Source of the DNA: CBDCUE01 sp965222515
GTDB taxonomy: Bacteria; Pseudomonadota; Alphaproteobacteria; Rickettsiales; JABIRX01
DNA length: 64,000 bases
Assembly: GCA_965222515.1 (NCBI GenBank)
Contig: CBDCUE010000021.1
Span: 127,774 to 191,773, forward strand
Direction: 5' to 3'
The notes beneath the pieces are model-generated. The model searched no databases, had not been told where the DNA came from, and saw only the letters and a list, made by a program, of their open reading frames with translations. Below are positions 26,895-35,565 of the stretch, in pieces; within the stretch, counting starts at the first letter, position 1; each line of letters begins with the position of its first letter. The translations under genes and the position numbers were made by a program.

Positions 26895-27250
26895 TTTTTT
26901 ATCTCACAATCTTTTTTATTTTCGCCAATTATTCATTTGCAGAAAAAACTTCTTTTGTGCCAAACATACCAGACTTACCAGTACCTAAAAAATTCTTTTT
27001 AATCAAAGGCACAGACAGTGTTTTTGAAACAAGAGAAGGAAAAATAGTTGAAGCATCATTTAGAGGCAAGGGAGAAGAGTCGGAGATAACAACATTTTAT
27101 CAAAAAACTTTAGCAGAGTTAGGCTGGCAAGAAAAAATGAATTTTTTATTTATACGAGATAAAGAAAAGCTAAGAATCACCATAAAAATGGTAAAAAAAA
27201 CCGTTTTATCTAACTATCTAGTAATCAATTATTCTTTCACTAGTTTGTAA
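26879..27250 (+). CDS. Small exported protein of unknown function
   Basis: About 123 residues from the ATG at 26879, overlapping the mutM end by 16 bases; a TTG at 26870 is also in frame. The N terminus is a clear signal peptide (KKIIFYLTIFFIFANYSFA, then EK). The mature part has a FPNIPDLPVP-like proline-rich start and a roughly 85-residue domain with ESEITTFYQKTLAELGW. I recall similar small secreted proteins next to mutM or ubiquinone genes in alphaproteobacteria, but assign no function. It probably acts in the periplasm and is co-transcribed with mutM. Confidence 0.7.
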   Translation: MSKKIIFYLTIFFIFANYSFAEKTSFVPNIPDLPVPKKFFLIKGTDSVFETREGKIVEASFRGKGEESEITTFYQKTLAELGWQEKMNFLFIRDKEKLRITIKMVKKTVLSNYLVINYSFTSL

Positions 27251-27283
27251 AGCTTTTATAGACAAAAAAGAATTACGATATAT

Positions 27284-27298
27284 TGCAAGATTCTTGCA
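27284..27298. terminator. Weak hairpin between convergent genes
   Basis: TGCAAG-ATT-CTTGCA forms a six-base-pair stem between the convergent small exported protein and the secretin gene. It is the only stem in the 67-base gap and may act as a terminator. The evidence is weak. Confidence 0.3.
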
Positions 27299-27317
27299 TA
27301 AATAGGGTAAAGAATAA

Positions 27318-28952
27318 TTAAAATAATGGACTAGGGTCATTTGCAAACCCTTTATAGAAATTCTTGTCGCTATTACTAAGTATTCCATCAGAATGAACTA
27401 TAGTTGCTTTTAGTAAAATTACCGTTTCAGTGAATTGCTCTATTTTTGATACTGATTTAAAAAGATATCCTAAAATAGGAATTGCTCTAAGAAAAGGTAC
27501 TCCTGTTTCTTTTTTTAAAGTTTTATGATCTATTAATCCTCCTATTACCGTGGTGTCTCCTGATTTTAATTTTAATAATGTGTCTAATTCTTTTAAAGAA
27601 ACAACAGGGATTTCACTTTTAATATTAAGTTGTCTAATATCGGTTGAATTGGAACTAGCAGATGATGACGAAATAGCTGAGGCCACAGCCAAATTAACTG
27701 CAGGATCTTCTACTGTAGATGAGCTAGATGAGATCGTAGGACGAATATTTAATAAAATTTCTTCTTTGTCTAAATCAATCGATGGTTGTAGGGCCAGAAT
27801 AGTTCCTATTGGAACAGTTTTTAAAACACTATTGATGGTAGGTCCTGTGCTAGTAGTGTTGGTTGAGCCAGTTGCAGCATTTGAAACGGAAGTACCTGAT
27901 TGAAAAGACACTTCAAAATATACTCTATTTTCGGTAAATGATAAAATTGCCTGCTGATTATTAAGAGCTATTATTCTAGGAGATGATAGGGTGTTGGTAG
28001 TTCCAAATTCTTTTAAAAAATTAATTGTTGCTTTATTACTTTTTTTTGCAGAAAAAATCAAGCTAACGGGATTATTAGATGAAATATTTTGGGTAAGATT
28101 TACCAAACTCCCGCTACCAACAGCAGCACTCCAATCTATACCAGTTTTAAAATCATCATTTAAAACTACTTCTACAATTTTAGCCTCTATTAGCACTTGA
28201 GAAGTAGCATTTCTCTTAACCTTATCAATATATTTTTTTACTATTTTATGTGTTTTTTCATTAGTTGAAATAGTAACTATACCTACCTTTTTGCTAAAAT
28301 TCACAAACCCCCTCTTACCATTTTCTGAAGAAATTATTGTTTTAAGATTAGTAATCATTTTTTCCCAAATATTGCCATTTGAGTCCGCACTTATTTCAGT
28401 TGTTCCTCCAGATGTTAATCCTTCTGAGCTTGATTTTGTTGATAATGATAAGGAATGGTTGGATTTTCTATTTAAGTCTAGAAAATTAACATTGTAGCTT
28501 TTTATAAAAGCTGTATCTTGTTCTATTTTTAAAATACCGTCAGTTATTTTGAATCTTAGATTGGCAGATTCTGTTATTCTTTTTATAACATCTAGTAAAG
28601 GTCTGTTTTTTGTTGTTAGAATAACCTTTCCTTGTATATTTGGATCAATTGCAATTTCTATGTTAGCAAGTCTTCCTAATTCTAAAAAAACATCTTTTAA
28701 AGACATATTTTCTGTAATTGAAATAGAGACTAAAACATTGTTACTTAATGTTGGTGGTTTTTTTGCAATTTTTATTTTTGATAATTGTGGTATGGATTTC
28801 TCTTTTTTCTTTTTAAGGGAAAAGTTTCTTACCCCCTGATCTAAAAGATTTTCTTTGAATTCTGCTTCTGTTATTTGTTTTGAGCTATATGTATCATTGT
28901 TTGAACAAGAAAACAACAATAAAATTATAATGATTGAATATAGAAGTTTCAT
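27318..28952 (-). CDS. Secretin lipoprotein (PilQ/MshL-like)
   Basis: This 544-residue protein starts with a lipoprotein signal (LLLFSC, lipidated cysteine at 16). It has an STN/secretin N-terminal domain (residues about 85-150, MSLKDVFLELGRLANIEIAIDP is its start). The C-terminal secretin domain carries SSPRIIALNNQQAIL and GDTTVIGGLIDHKTLKKETGVPFLRAIPILGYLF. Secretins form outer-membrane channels for type IV pili or type II secretion. The lipobox and length fit the MSHA pilus protein MshL or PilQ-like proteins. No other pilus gene is adjacent; the only candidate partner is the prepilin peptidase at 39661. Which system it serves is inference. Confidence 0.85.
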   Translation of the reverse strand: MKLLYSIIIILLLFSCSNNDTYSSKQITEAEFKENLLDQGVRNFSLKKKKEKSIPQLSKIKIAKKPPTLSNNVLVSISITENMSLKDVFLELGRLANIEIAIDPNIQGKVILTTKNRPLLDVIKRITESANLRFKITDGILKIEQDTAFIKSYNVNFLDLNRKSNHSLSLSTKSSSEGLTSGGTTEISADSNGNIWEKMITNLKTIISSENGKRGFVNFSKKVGIVTISTNEKTHKIVKKYIDKVKRNATSQVLIEAKIVEVVLNDDFKTGIDWSAAVGSGSLVNLTQNISSNNPVSLIFSAKKSNKATINFLKEFGTTNTLSSPRIIALNNQQAILSFTENRVYFEVSFQSGTSVSNAATGSTNTTSTGPTINSVLKTVPIGTILALQPSIDLDKEEILLNIRPTISSSSSTVEDPAVNLAVASAISSSSASSNSTDIRQLNIKSEIPVVSLKELDTLLKLKSGDTTVIGGLIDHKTLKKETGVPFLRAIPILGYLFKSVSKIEQFTETVILLKATIVHSDGILSNSDKNFYKGFANDPSPLF

Positions 28953-29125
28953 AACAAATATTAAATTGATATTAATATGTTATAAAATAGATTTGATAAA
29001 AAGCCAAGTAAAAATATTAGCAATTTAAAATTGCTGGAAGAGTCTTGATAAAAATCATTATTTTACTTAAGCAATACAGATTACTGATAAGAAAATTTAA
29101 CACTCTTATTTATTGACTGATAAGA

Positions 29126-29160
29126 TATAGCAAAACAAAAATTGATTTTGTTTTGCTATA
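29126..29160 (-). terminator. 15-bp perfect hairpin downstream of HU
   Basis: Arms 29126-29140 and 29146-29160 pair perfectly around ATTGA. The A/T-rich arms put a TTTTGTTTTG run on the transcript. It follows a second terminator 4 bases away, giving a tandem pair between HU and the secretin gene. Confidence 0.6.
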
Positions 29161-29164
29161 TGAG

Positions 29165-29194
29165 TTAAAAAACTCTCCTCAAAAAAAGAGAGTT
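29165..29194 (-). terminator. Intrinsic terminator of the HU gene
   Basis: On the minus strand AACTCTC, a ten-base loop and GAGAGTT form a stem followed by TTTTTAA, five bases after the HU stop codon. Confidence 0.75.
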
Positions 29195-29198
29195 AAAA

Positions 29199-29471
29199 TT
29201 AATTAACTGCTTCTTTAAAATTTTTACCCGCTTTAAAATGTGGTAAATTTCTAGCAGATATTTTAATTTCTTCACCAGTTCTAGGATTTCTTCCAGTTGT
29301 TGCTTTTCTGTGTGATTTTGAAAATACACCAAAGCCTGTTAAAGAAACTTTTTCGTCTTTTGCAACTAAATTTTGAACAGAAGAACAAAAAGCATCTACA
29401 AATTCAGCGATCTTGGTTTTAGACTCACCAGTGTTATTTGCTATTTGCTCTATTAATAATGCTTTACTCAT
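29199..29471 (-). CDS. hup: HU-family DNA-binding protein
   Basis: This 90-residue histone-like protein has the HU signature GFGVFSKSHRKATTGRNPRTGEEI, whose arm contacts the DNA minor groove, and a dimerising N-terminal helix pair. It bends and compacts DNA. It is monocistronic, with strong hairpins downstream. HU and IHF subunits are hard to separate by eye; the GRNPRTGEEIKI arm is compatible with HU. Confidence 0.93.
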   Translation of the reverse strand: MSKALLIEQIANNTGESKTKIAEFVDAFCSSVQNLVAKDEKVSLTGFGVFSKSHRKATTGRNPRTGEEIKISARNLPHFKAGKNFKEAVN

Positions 29472-29586
29472 AATAATATTTGTATGAAGTTAATAAATGA
29501 CATAATGTCTTAAAGGTTATTAATATAAAGATATAAACCTAAAATCTGATTTAGCAAGTAATTTGTTTAATTACTTTCAAAAAAAA

Positions 29587-30984
29587 TTATAAACCTTGCT
29601 CAAAGAAGCTTAAAACAATATTTTTATCAGAAAATGGATATTTCTCTTTCCCTATGATTTGATATTCTTCGTGGCCTTTGCCAGCAATCAACACTATATC
29701 ATTTTTTTCTTTTTTATTTAGGGCATAAATAATTGCCTTTTTTCTATCTGCTATTTCTACAAAATTATTAGTTAAATTGTCAATTATATCTTTTCTGATT
29801 TTTGTAGCATTCTCTTCTCTTGGATTATCATCTGTTACAATAATAAAATCAGCATATTTTTTAGCAATTTTTGCCATTAAGGGTCGTTTTTTTTGATCTC
29901 TATCACCCCCACAACCAAAAACTAGAATTATTTTCCCTTGAAAAGAATCTTTCTGCACAGAACTTAATAAATTTTTTAAAGCATCTGGAGTATGAGCAAA
30001 ATCTATAAAAATATTTTCTTTGATTTTTTCGAATCTACCAGATATTGATTTTAATTTAGAAATTTTTTTGATAATTTCAGTATTAGAAAAAGATAATTGA
30101 TTTAATATTAAAAAAGATGCTAAAAGGTTTTTCTTTTGAAAAGCTCCAACAAGATTATTATTTTGTAGAATATATTTATTTTTTTTAAAAAAAAATTGAT
30201 TATCTATTAATCTTGCATCTGCTTTTGCATCTGCTCCATAACTAATTTTATTTTTTATATTTTTTAAAGATAAAAATAATTTTTTACCATAATCATCATC
30301 AATATTAATAATAGCACTACCATTTTTCTGCAAAATATTTTCTGCAAATAATTTTTTTTTACTAGCAAAATAATTTTTCATAGTTTGATGATAATCTAAA
30401 TGATCTTGAGTTAAGTTAGTCCAAACTGCCAAATCCACCATAATATTTTCAAATCTTTTTTGCTCCAAAGAATGGCTGGAGGCCTCAAAAAGAATAAATT
30501 GACATTTTTCTTGCTGCAAAAAGCTTAATATTTGATAAAAGCTACAAATATCTGGACTGGTTAAGTTGCTTTTTAATATTTTGTTATTATCAATAAAAAC
30601 TCCTAAAGTCCCTATTGTTGCCGTTTTTTGCTTAAATAAAGTAAGTAATTGAGATACTAAATTAACCACCGAGCTTTTGCCGTTTGTGCCTGTTACTGCA
30701 ATTAATTTTGCTGAGACTTTTTCGTTTTTAAAATAAAATTCTTGCAAAATATTAGCTAATTTCCGTTTTAAATCTTTGATTAAAACAATGTTCTTTTTTT
30801 CATCAGAAATGATTTCTGAAAAGATTAAACTAGCCCCTTTATCCAAAGCATCTTCAATAAAATTATTACCATCAAATTTTTCTCCTTTTAAGGCAATAAA
30901 CAAATCTCCTTTTGCTATTTTTTGAGAATTTGTATTAATATTTTTTATTTGATGTTTAGTTATTAATGAAAATATTTCTTTCAT
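29587..30984 (-). CDS. murE: UDP-MurNAc-tripeptide synthetase (meso-diaminopimelate adding)
   Basis: This 465-residue Mur ligase has the ATP-binding loop VTGTNGKSSVVNL, the central-domain block LFEASSHSLEQKR and the C-terminal DNPR motif (VTDDNPREENA), which marks diaminopimelate-specific MurE. It adds the third amino acid to the peptidoglycan stem in the cytoplasm. It overlaps ygfZ by four bases (ATGA) as the last gene of the vanX-dadA-DUF2610-ygfZ-murE run. No other mur gene is in the window. Its presence implies that the organism makes diaminopimelate-type peptidoglycan. Confidence 0.95.
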   Translation of the reverse strand: MKEIFSLITKHQIKNINTNSQKIAKGDLFIALKGEKFDGNNFIEDALDKGASLIFSEIISDEKKNIVLIKDLKRKLANILQEFYFKNEKVSAKLIAVTGTNGKSSVVNLVSQLLTLFKQKTATIGTLGVFIDNNKILKSNLTSPDICSFYQILSFLQQEKCQFILFEASSHSLEQKRFENIMVDLAVWTNLTQDHLDYHQTMKNYFASKKKLFAENILQKNGSAIINIDDDYGKKLFLSLKNIKNKISYGADAKADARLIDNQFFFKKNKYILQNNNLVGAFQKKNLLASFLILNQLSFSNTEIIKKISKLKSISGRFEKIKENIFIDFAHTPDALKNLLSSVQKDSFQGKIILVFGCGGDRDQKKRPLMAKIAKKYADFIIVTDDNPREENATKIRKDIIDNLTNNFVEIADRKKAIIYALNKKEKNDIVLIAGKGHEEYQIIGKEKYPFSDKNIVLSFFEQGL

Positions 30985-31748
30985 CTAGGCTCTTTTGCTA
31001 AAGCAATGCCTATTGCTTGATTGTTTTCAATAAAAAAGCTACAAATTTTTGCTTTTTTACCATCTTTTGTAATGATTTCATCATTTTTCTTGATAGAAAT
31101 ATCGCTTTTTTGGAATTTTATAGGTTTTTTTCTAATCACTCCTCTCCTAAAAACTCTATTAATCACTTCTTGCCCAATATAACAACCTTTATCAAAAGAA
31201 ATAGCTGGAATATCTTGGTATAAAAAATCAAAAATATAAGATTTTTCTATTTCTAAATCATAAGCCCCATCTATAATTAAGTTTTTTATTCTTAATTTGT
31301 GATATTCTGCTAAATCTAACTCTTCTGCCTCAAATTCTGAGGTAAATTCAATAATTCTGGTGCCTAAAAGATCATTTCTTAAGTCTTTTGCCAAAATATT
31401 TTGTTTTTTGCTAAAAAAACAGTTTTTTGTTATTTTATAGTCTGGAGCTAATAGAATTTTTGCTTTTTCTTTGGCAAAAAAAATTTTGGCATTTAAAGAA
31501 TAAAGGTCAAATTTTTCTAACAAAATTGTAGATAATTCTTTGTTAATATCTACAAAAATTATATCATCCTTTAAATATAAAAAAAAATCTGCCAAAAACT
31601 TCCCTTGAGCTGTTAACAAACAAGCAAATAATGGATTTTCTTGCGATAGTTTAGTAACATCATTAGTAATTAGGCTTTGTAGAAAAGTTATTTTATCCTT
31701 TCCTGTTATTTTGATGATTTCTCTATCATTAAGTAATATTGCTTTCAT
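30981..31748 (-). CDS. ygfZ: YgfZ/GcvT-like folate-binding protein
   Basis: This 255-residue protein has the YgfZ signature KGCYIGQEVINR, whose cysteine is the family hallmark. The N-terminal folate-binding fold contains FLQSLITNDVTKL and GKFLADFFLY. YgfZ (IbaG/Caf17-type) helps make or repair certain iron-sulfur enzymes, such as the tRNA methylthiolase MiaB. The gene overlaps murE by four bases and follows the DUF2610 gene after five bases. There is no obvious functional link to the peptidoglycan gene. Confidence 0.85.
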   Translation of the reverse strand: MKAILLNDREIIKITGKDKITFLQSLITNDVTKLSQENPLFACLLTAQGKFLADFFLYLKDDIIFVDINKELSTILLEKFDLYSLNAKIFFAKEKAKILLAPDYKITKNCFFSKKQNILAKDLRNDLLGTRIIEFTSEFEAEELDLAEYHKLRIKNLIIDGAYDLEIEKSYIFDFLYQDIPAISFDKGCYIGQEVINRVFRRGVIRKKPIKFQKSDISIKKNDEIITKDGKKAKICSFFIENNQAIGIALAKEPR

Positions 31749-31753
31749 ATTAA

Positions 31754-32035
31754 TTATTTTAATAATTCGTCTGGATCTTTACTCGGTTGCTCTTCTCCAG
31801 CAGTTTTTATAGCATAAGCACATAATTCTTCAAAATTAACTTTGTTTTGCAATGCCAAAGCAGAAATTTTTTCTAAACTTTCATTAATTGAGGGAATAAT
31901 AATACCACCTCTTTCAGTAGAAAGCCAGTGAGATTGTTTCTGCACGGGATGACAACCTTTTTTTGGTGTGCCAACATAAAAATCCACAGAGGATTTTTTT
32001 CCTTGAAAATCACAGGGAATGGTAAGTTTTTTCAT
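31754..32035 (-). CDS. DUF2610-like small protein
   Basis: A 93-residue protein: MKKLTIPCDFQGKKS, then DFYVGTPKKGCHPVQKQ, WLSTERGGIIIP and NKVNFEELCAYA. This matches my memory of the DUF2610 family, which is largely rickettsial. No function is known. It overlaps dadA by four bases (ATGA) and is five bases from ygfZ, so it belongs to the same operon. There is no signal peptide or membrane segment, so it is probably cytoplasmic. Confidence 0.7.
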   Translation of the reverse strand: MKKLTIPCDFQGKKSSVDFYVGTPKKGCHPVQKQSHWLSTERGGIIIPSINESLEKISALALQNKVNFEELCAYAIKTAGEEQPSKDPDELLK

Positions 32036-33267
32036 ATTTTAAACCTAGCTGAATTAATAATATTGTAGGAATTATTATCTTTTTGATTGATTTTATCAAT
32101 AAGAATTTGACTACTTGCAAAAGATAGAGTCCAACCTAAATTGCAATGTGCTAGATTATAATATAAATTATCATAATATTTTGAACCACCAATGATGGGA
32201 AAACCATCTTGAGACAAAACTCTAATCCCTTGCCAAATTGTTTCTTTTTTATTAGTTTTTATAAGAAGTTTTTTTACTTTTTGATAAAAAATTTCTTTTC
32301 TAAAACAATTATTATTATCTAAAATATCATAAAATCCAGCTATTCTTGCCTTATTTTCTAAAGCAGAGCAAACAATTTTATTTTGATGATCAATAATGCC
32401 ATAATTTAATTTATTACTGCTATTAAAACTATAGCCTCTCACTGCAATAATTGGTAATTTTATAGCAAGATTTCTTACTAATTTTTTGCTGGCAATGGCA
32501 TTTGCTAACACAAACTTATCTCCTTTAATAATTTTGTTATTAGTAAGTTTGACAGCCTTAATGATATTTTTTTCTCTAATAAAAGATTTTGCTTTGCTAT
32601 TAAAATGAATATTAAAATTTTTGTTCTTTAATAATTCTTGATATAATTTGCCAGAAAAATCATATAGATTGCAACTTAAATCATTTTTTAGCAAAATTGC
32701 TCTATGATCTTTTTGTACTATAATATTTTTCTCTAATTTTTTTAAAGAAGCTTGAGTTAATTCTTGGTATAAAAATTCTTTGCTTGCTTTTATAGTTTTT
32801 AAAAAATTATTATATTTTGTTTGATTTTGAAAAAGATGGATAATTCCCTTATTTAATTTTTTTTCAAATTTTATTTCTTTTTTTGTTGTTTCAAAAATCT
32901 TTTTACTAAAATTGGCAAATTTTAAATATTCTATATTTTTTTTGTCCGAGTGATTATTTTTGTAACAAGACTTTATAAACCAAAAAATTTTCTTAAAAAA
33001 CTCTTTCTTGCTGATGAAAATAGCATCTTTGTTTTTAAAAAAGCAGTAATAAATAATTTTTTTGAAATTGCTAAAAGCATCAACAGGAAAGCTATGAGAA
33101 AAACTGAGTTGGGCTCCGTTTTGAAAAGAGGTTTTTAGTAATGGAGATTTTTCTTGTTCCAAAATAGTAACTTTGTAACCATTTTTAAGAGCAAGATAGC
33201 CAGAATGTAGGCCGATTACTCCAGCACCTATAATTATAATGTGTTTATTGTTTTTTTTACTCATCAA
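32032..33267 (-). CDS. dadA: DadA-type FAD-dependent D-amino acid dehydrogenase
   Basis: This 411-residue oxidoreductase starts with a dinucleotide-binding fold, IIIIGAGVIGLHSGYLALK, and VTILEQEKS at the end of the second strand. Near the C terminus WQGIRVLSQDGFPIIGGS and NLYYNLAHCNLGWTLSFA match DadA-type enzymes. These oxidise D-alanine and other D-amino acids to keto acids and pass electrons to the membrane quinone pool. vanX lies three bases upstream, so D-Ala-D-Ala may be cut and the D-Ala oxidised. The sequence is strongly Lys/Asn/Ile-biased. Confidence 0.82.
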   Translation of the reverse strand: MMSKKNNKHIIIIGAGVIGLHSGYLALKNGYKVTILEQEKSPLLKTSFQNGAQLSFSHSFPVDAFSNFKKIIYYCFFKNKDAIFISKKEFFKKIFWFIKSCYKNNHSDKKNIEYLKFANFSKKIFETTKKEIKFEKKLNKGIIHLFQNQTKYNNFLKTIKASKEFLYQELTQASLKKLEKNIIVQKDHRAILLKNDLSCNLYDFSGKLYQELLKNKNFNIHFNSKAKSFIREKNIIKAVKLTNNKIIKGDKFVLANAIASKKLVRNLAIKLPIIAVRGYSFNSSNKLNYGIIDHQNKIVCSALENKARIAGFYDILDNNNCFRKEIFYQKVKKLLIKTNKKETIWQGIRVLSQDGFPIIGGSKYYDNLYYNLAHCNLGWTLSFASSQILIDKINQKDNNSYNIINSARFKI

Positions 33268-33270
33268 AAA

Positions 33271-33804
33271 TTAAATTTCAAAATTTTTAATTATTGGATA
33301 ATCCCTAGCGGAAAATAATTGATAGTGCCACCATTCATTTTGATAAAAATCAAAGCCTGCTAGAGTCATAATGCCTAATAATATTAAGCGGTTTTTTTGA
33401 GCTTCAATATTAATGTCGTTATTAGAGTGATAAGATTTTTTATCTAAACAATCAAATTCTGTACCCATATCAAGTTCTTTTTTTAGGTTGTCTGTTAAGG
33501 TAAGATCAAGGGCTACTCCTCTGCAATGAGGAATTGACCCTGTTTCTGGATTAGAAATAAATTTATGGTCAGGGAATTTCTGCCAAAGCATTTTTTGAAT
33601 ATTAATAGGTCTGTAAGCATCAAATATTTTTATTTTATATTCTAATGCTTGAGCAATTTGGATTGCTTGCAAAAATTTCTTATAAGCTGTTTCTTCAAGA
33701 TAACATAATTCATTTTTATATAGCTTTTGCTGGACAAAATTATTTTTTGTGGCATATTTAAGATCTATGATAACTGATTCACTATTTTTTATTAATTTTA
33801 ACAT
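33271..33804 (-). CDS. ddpX: VanX/DdpX-type D-Ala-D-Ala dipeptidase
   Basis: This 177-residue zinc dipeptidase has the M15 signature PHCRGVALDLTL (zinc His and Asp), DAYRPINIQ before it and EWWHYQLF near the end (catalytic Glu and zinc His). It cleaves free D-Ala-D-Ala. There is no signal peptide, so it is cytoplasmic. Outside vancomycin resistance clusters the role is usually recycling of peptidoglycan dipeptide. It is the first gene of the vanX-dadA-DUF2610-ygfZ-murE operon. Its start codon is only seven bases from that of the divergent ankyrin gene. Confidence 0.9.
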   Translation of the reverse strand: MLKLIKNSESVIIDLKYATKNNFVQQKLYKNELCYLEETAYKKFLQAIQIAQALEYKIKIFDAYRPINIQKMLWQKFPDHKFISNPETGSIPHCRGVALDLTLTDNLKKELDMGTEFDCLDKKSYHSNNDINIEAQKNRLILLGIMTLAGFDFYQNEWWHYQLFSARDYPIIKNFEI

Positions 33805-33811
33805 ATAATTT

Positions 33812-34294
33812 ATGAATAAAAATTTATTACAACTTAATCAAAAAAATAATTTAAAGCAAGAAATCTTTGCTGGTAATATTGATTATTTACAAGATTTTTT
33901 TAATAATAATAATATAGATATAAATAGTTTTGATCAAGAGTACAAAACCCTCTTAGATTATGCTTGTATATCAGGCAATTTCAAAACTATATCTTTCTTA
34001 TTAGGACATAATGCTAGAATAGGAACTTTATTTTATATAATGAATAAAAAGAAAGATTTTGAAAAACTAATTAATATTTTGTCACGAACTAAATATGATT
34101 TTAATCAATGTGATAAATTGGGATTTTCTTTAACCCATTATTTATTCAGTTTAGACTATCAAAATTCACTGAACAAAGTTATTTCCTTAGGAGCCAAAAT
34201 AGATAATATTGGTTTTAATGGAAAAATGGCTTTAGAATATCAAAATTCTCACACTAATGACAAAATCATAGGTTTAGTTATCGGCAGAGCTTGA
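33812..34294 (+). CDS. Small ankyrin-repeat protein
   Basis: This 160-residue protein has about three ankyrin-like repeats. The clearest is YKTLLDYACISGNFKTISFLL, others are GFSLTHYLFSL and KVISLGAKIDNIGFNGKMAL. No signal peptide or membrane segment is present. Ankyrin proteins of intracellular bacteria often bind other proteins and may be secreted effectors, but nothing here shows secretion. The start is seven bases from the divergent vanX start, so its promoter would have to lie inside vanX or the transcript be nearly leaderless. A mobile element with 10-bp target duplication lies just downstream. Confidence 0.75.
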   Translation: MNKNLLQLNQKNNLKQEIFAGNIDYLQDFFNNNNIDINSFDQEYKTLLDYACISGNFKTISFLLGHNARIGTLFYIMNKKKDFEKLINILSRTKYDFNQCDKLGFSLTHYLFSLDYQNSLNKVISLGAKIDNIGFNGKMALEYQNSHTNDKIIGLVIGRA

Positions 34295-34489
34295 TATTTT
34301 AACAGGGCTGTTAGATAAAGCTCTTGATGTGCAAAAAAATCCTAAAAGTAATCGCTCCACCTCCTTTCAAACTGTGACGAAATTAAAAAAATGCTCGGGG
34401 TAATAGCTCCCCTCTTGAGGGGGAGCTATTACTTTTAAGATTTTTTTATACATCAAGCAAACTGTATCCAACAGCCCTGGATATTTTAA
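34293..34489. mobile_element. Non-autonomous palindromic element with 10-bp direct repeats (ISAs1-like ends)
   Basis: The element runs 34303-34479. It begins CAGGGCTGTT and ends AACAGCCCTG, and the inner parts pair over about 60 bases with mismatches. GATATTTTAA precedes it (34293-34302) and follows it (34480-34489), so a 10-bp target duplication is visible. As I recall, ISAs1-family elements have CAGGG-type ends and 8-10-bp duplications. A fragment at 38811 has the same end next to an ISAs1-like coding remnant. It carries no gene. Confidence 0.75.
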
Positions 34490-34521
34490 TATATACTAAA
34501 ATAAAACTTACTAAAAAAACA

Positions 34522-35241
34522 ATGATTTGGCAGGGAGAGGGTTTTGTTATAGGAGTTTCTCCTCAGGCGGAGTATAATTTGTTAATTACTTTATTTTCTA
34601 AAGACAAAGGAATTTTTAAAACGATTATTAAAGGTGGTAAATCTAAAAAAAAATATCTAACTTATCAATTAGGAAATTTAGTTGAAGGGGTTTGGAAGGC
34701 AAGATTAGAAGAACATCTAGGTTTTTTTGAAGGATCTGTTATTAAGAATTACAGTGGATTTTTTTTAGTAGATAAGCAAAAAACTTTAATTCTAAAATCC
34801 ATTACAGATTTATTATCGCTATCTATAAAAGATAATGATTTTTATCAAGAATTATATGATTACACAAAAACATTTTTGGATAAAATGATTTTTTCTGCAA
34901 AATGTAACTATCAAGATTATATTTTATATGAGATTGAGTTTTTGAAATATTTAGGCTTTGCTTTTGATCTAAGCAAATGTGCAGTAACAGGGGAGCAAAA
35001 GAATTTATATTATATTTCACCAAAAACTGGTCATTCAGTAACCAAAGAGGTAGGTAAAAAATATCATAATCAATTATTTGTCATCCCTAGTTTTTTAAGA
35101 AATGAAACAGATGAAAACGACCTAAAAAACTCTTTTGAATTAACAGATTATTTTATCAAAAAACATTTAATTAATAATGTTGATCATAAAAAATATAATT
35201 TAGTAAGAGATTTACTAAAAAACAGTTTTTTATCGCAATGA
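34522..35241 (+). CDS. recO: DNA repair protein RecO
   Basis: This 239-residue protein has an N-terminal OB fold (GFVIGVSPQAEYNLLITLFS, KGIFKTIIKGGKSKK) and the helical RecO C-terminal domain (YEIEFLKYLGFAFDLSKCAVTGE). It helps load RecA on SSB-coated single-stranded DNA in the RecFOR pathway. The C-terminal four-cysteine zinc motif of some RecO proteins is incomplete, as I see only the CAVTG cysteine. It stands alone between the palindromic element and the long rho leader. Confidence 0.9.
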   Translation: MIWQGEGFVIGVSPQAEYNLLITLFSKDKGIFKTIIKGGKSKKKYLTYQLGNLVEGVWKARLEEHLGFFEGSVIKNYSGFFLVDKQKTLILKSITDLLSLSIKDNDFYQELYDYTKTFLDKMIFSAKCNYQDYILYEIEFLKYLGFAFDLSKCAVTGEQKNLYYISPKTGHSVTKEVGKKYHNQLFVIPSFLRNETDENDLKNSFELTDYFIKKHLINNVDHKKYNLVRDLLKNSFLSQ

Positions 35242-35309
35242 ATGAGTTTCGTTTGGGTCCAGACTTGTTTTTATGCTGAGCAGATTGAAGGCTATGGGGT
35301 AAACTTAAA

Positions 35310-35370
35310 TTTAAAGAAAAGCTCGGAGCAACTGCTCCCCTCTTCAGGTTGTGACAAAATTAACAAAAAC
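35310..35370. repeat. Intergenic REP-like repeat, copy 2
   Basis: AATTTAAAGAAAAGCTCG and the palindrome GGAGCAACTGCTCC (35325-35338) are followed by GGTTGTGACAAAATTAACAAAA, the same arrangement as at 7711-7775. The rest of 35242-35537 shows no coding sequence; TTGTGATACATTCAGTAGCC near 35475 is similar to a piece near 10268. Confidence 0.65.
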
Positions 35371-35537
35371 TATATTTAATTTTTAATATTAATAAAATTG
35401 GATATTAAATTAATTAAAAAGATTGATTATTTTTTATAAAACTCCTTGCATCTAGGCAATTATTACAAGAATTTGTGATACATTCAGTAGCCTTTATTAA
35501 GTATTTCTGTTAAAATAGAAAAAGTTTTGTGTTTTTC

Positions 35538-35565
35538 TTGACAATTGATATTTTTTTTATATAAT
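35538..35565 (+). promoter_or_regulatory. Consensus sigma-70 promoter of rho
   Basis: TTGACA (35538-35543) and TATAAT (35560-35565) are exact consensus hexamers with a 16-base spacer. Transcription would start near 35572, giving a leader of about 260 bases before the ATG at 35831 or 390 before the GTG at 35964. Long rho leaders often mediate autoregulation. Confidence 0.65.
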
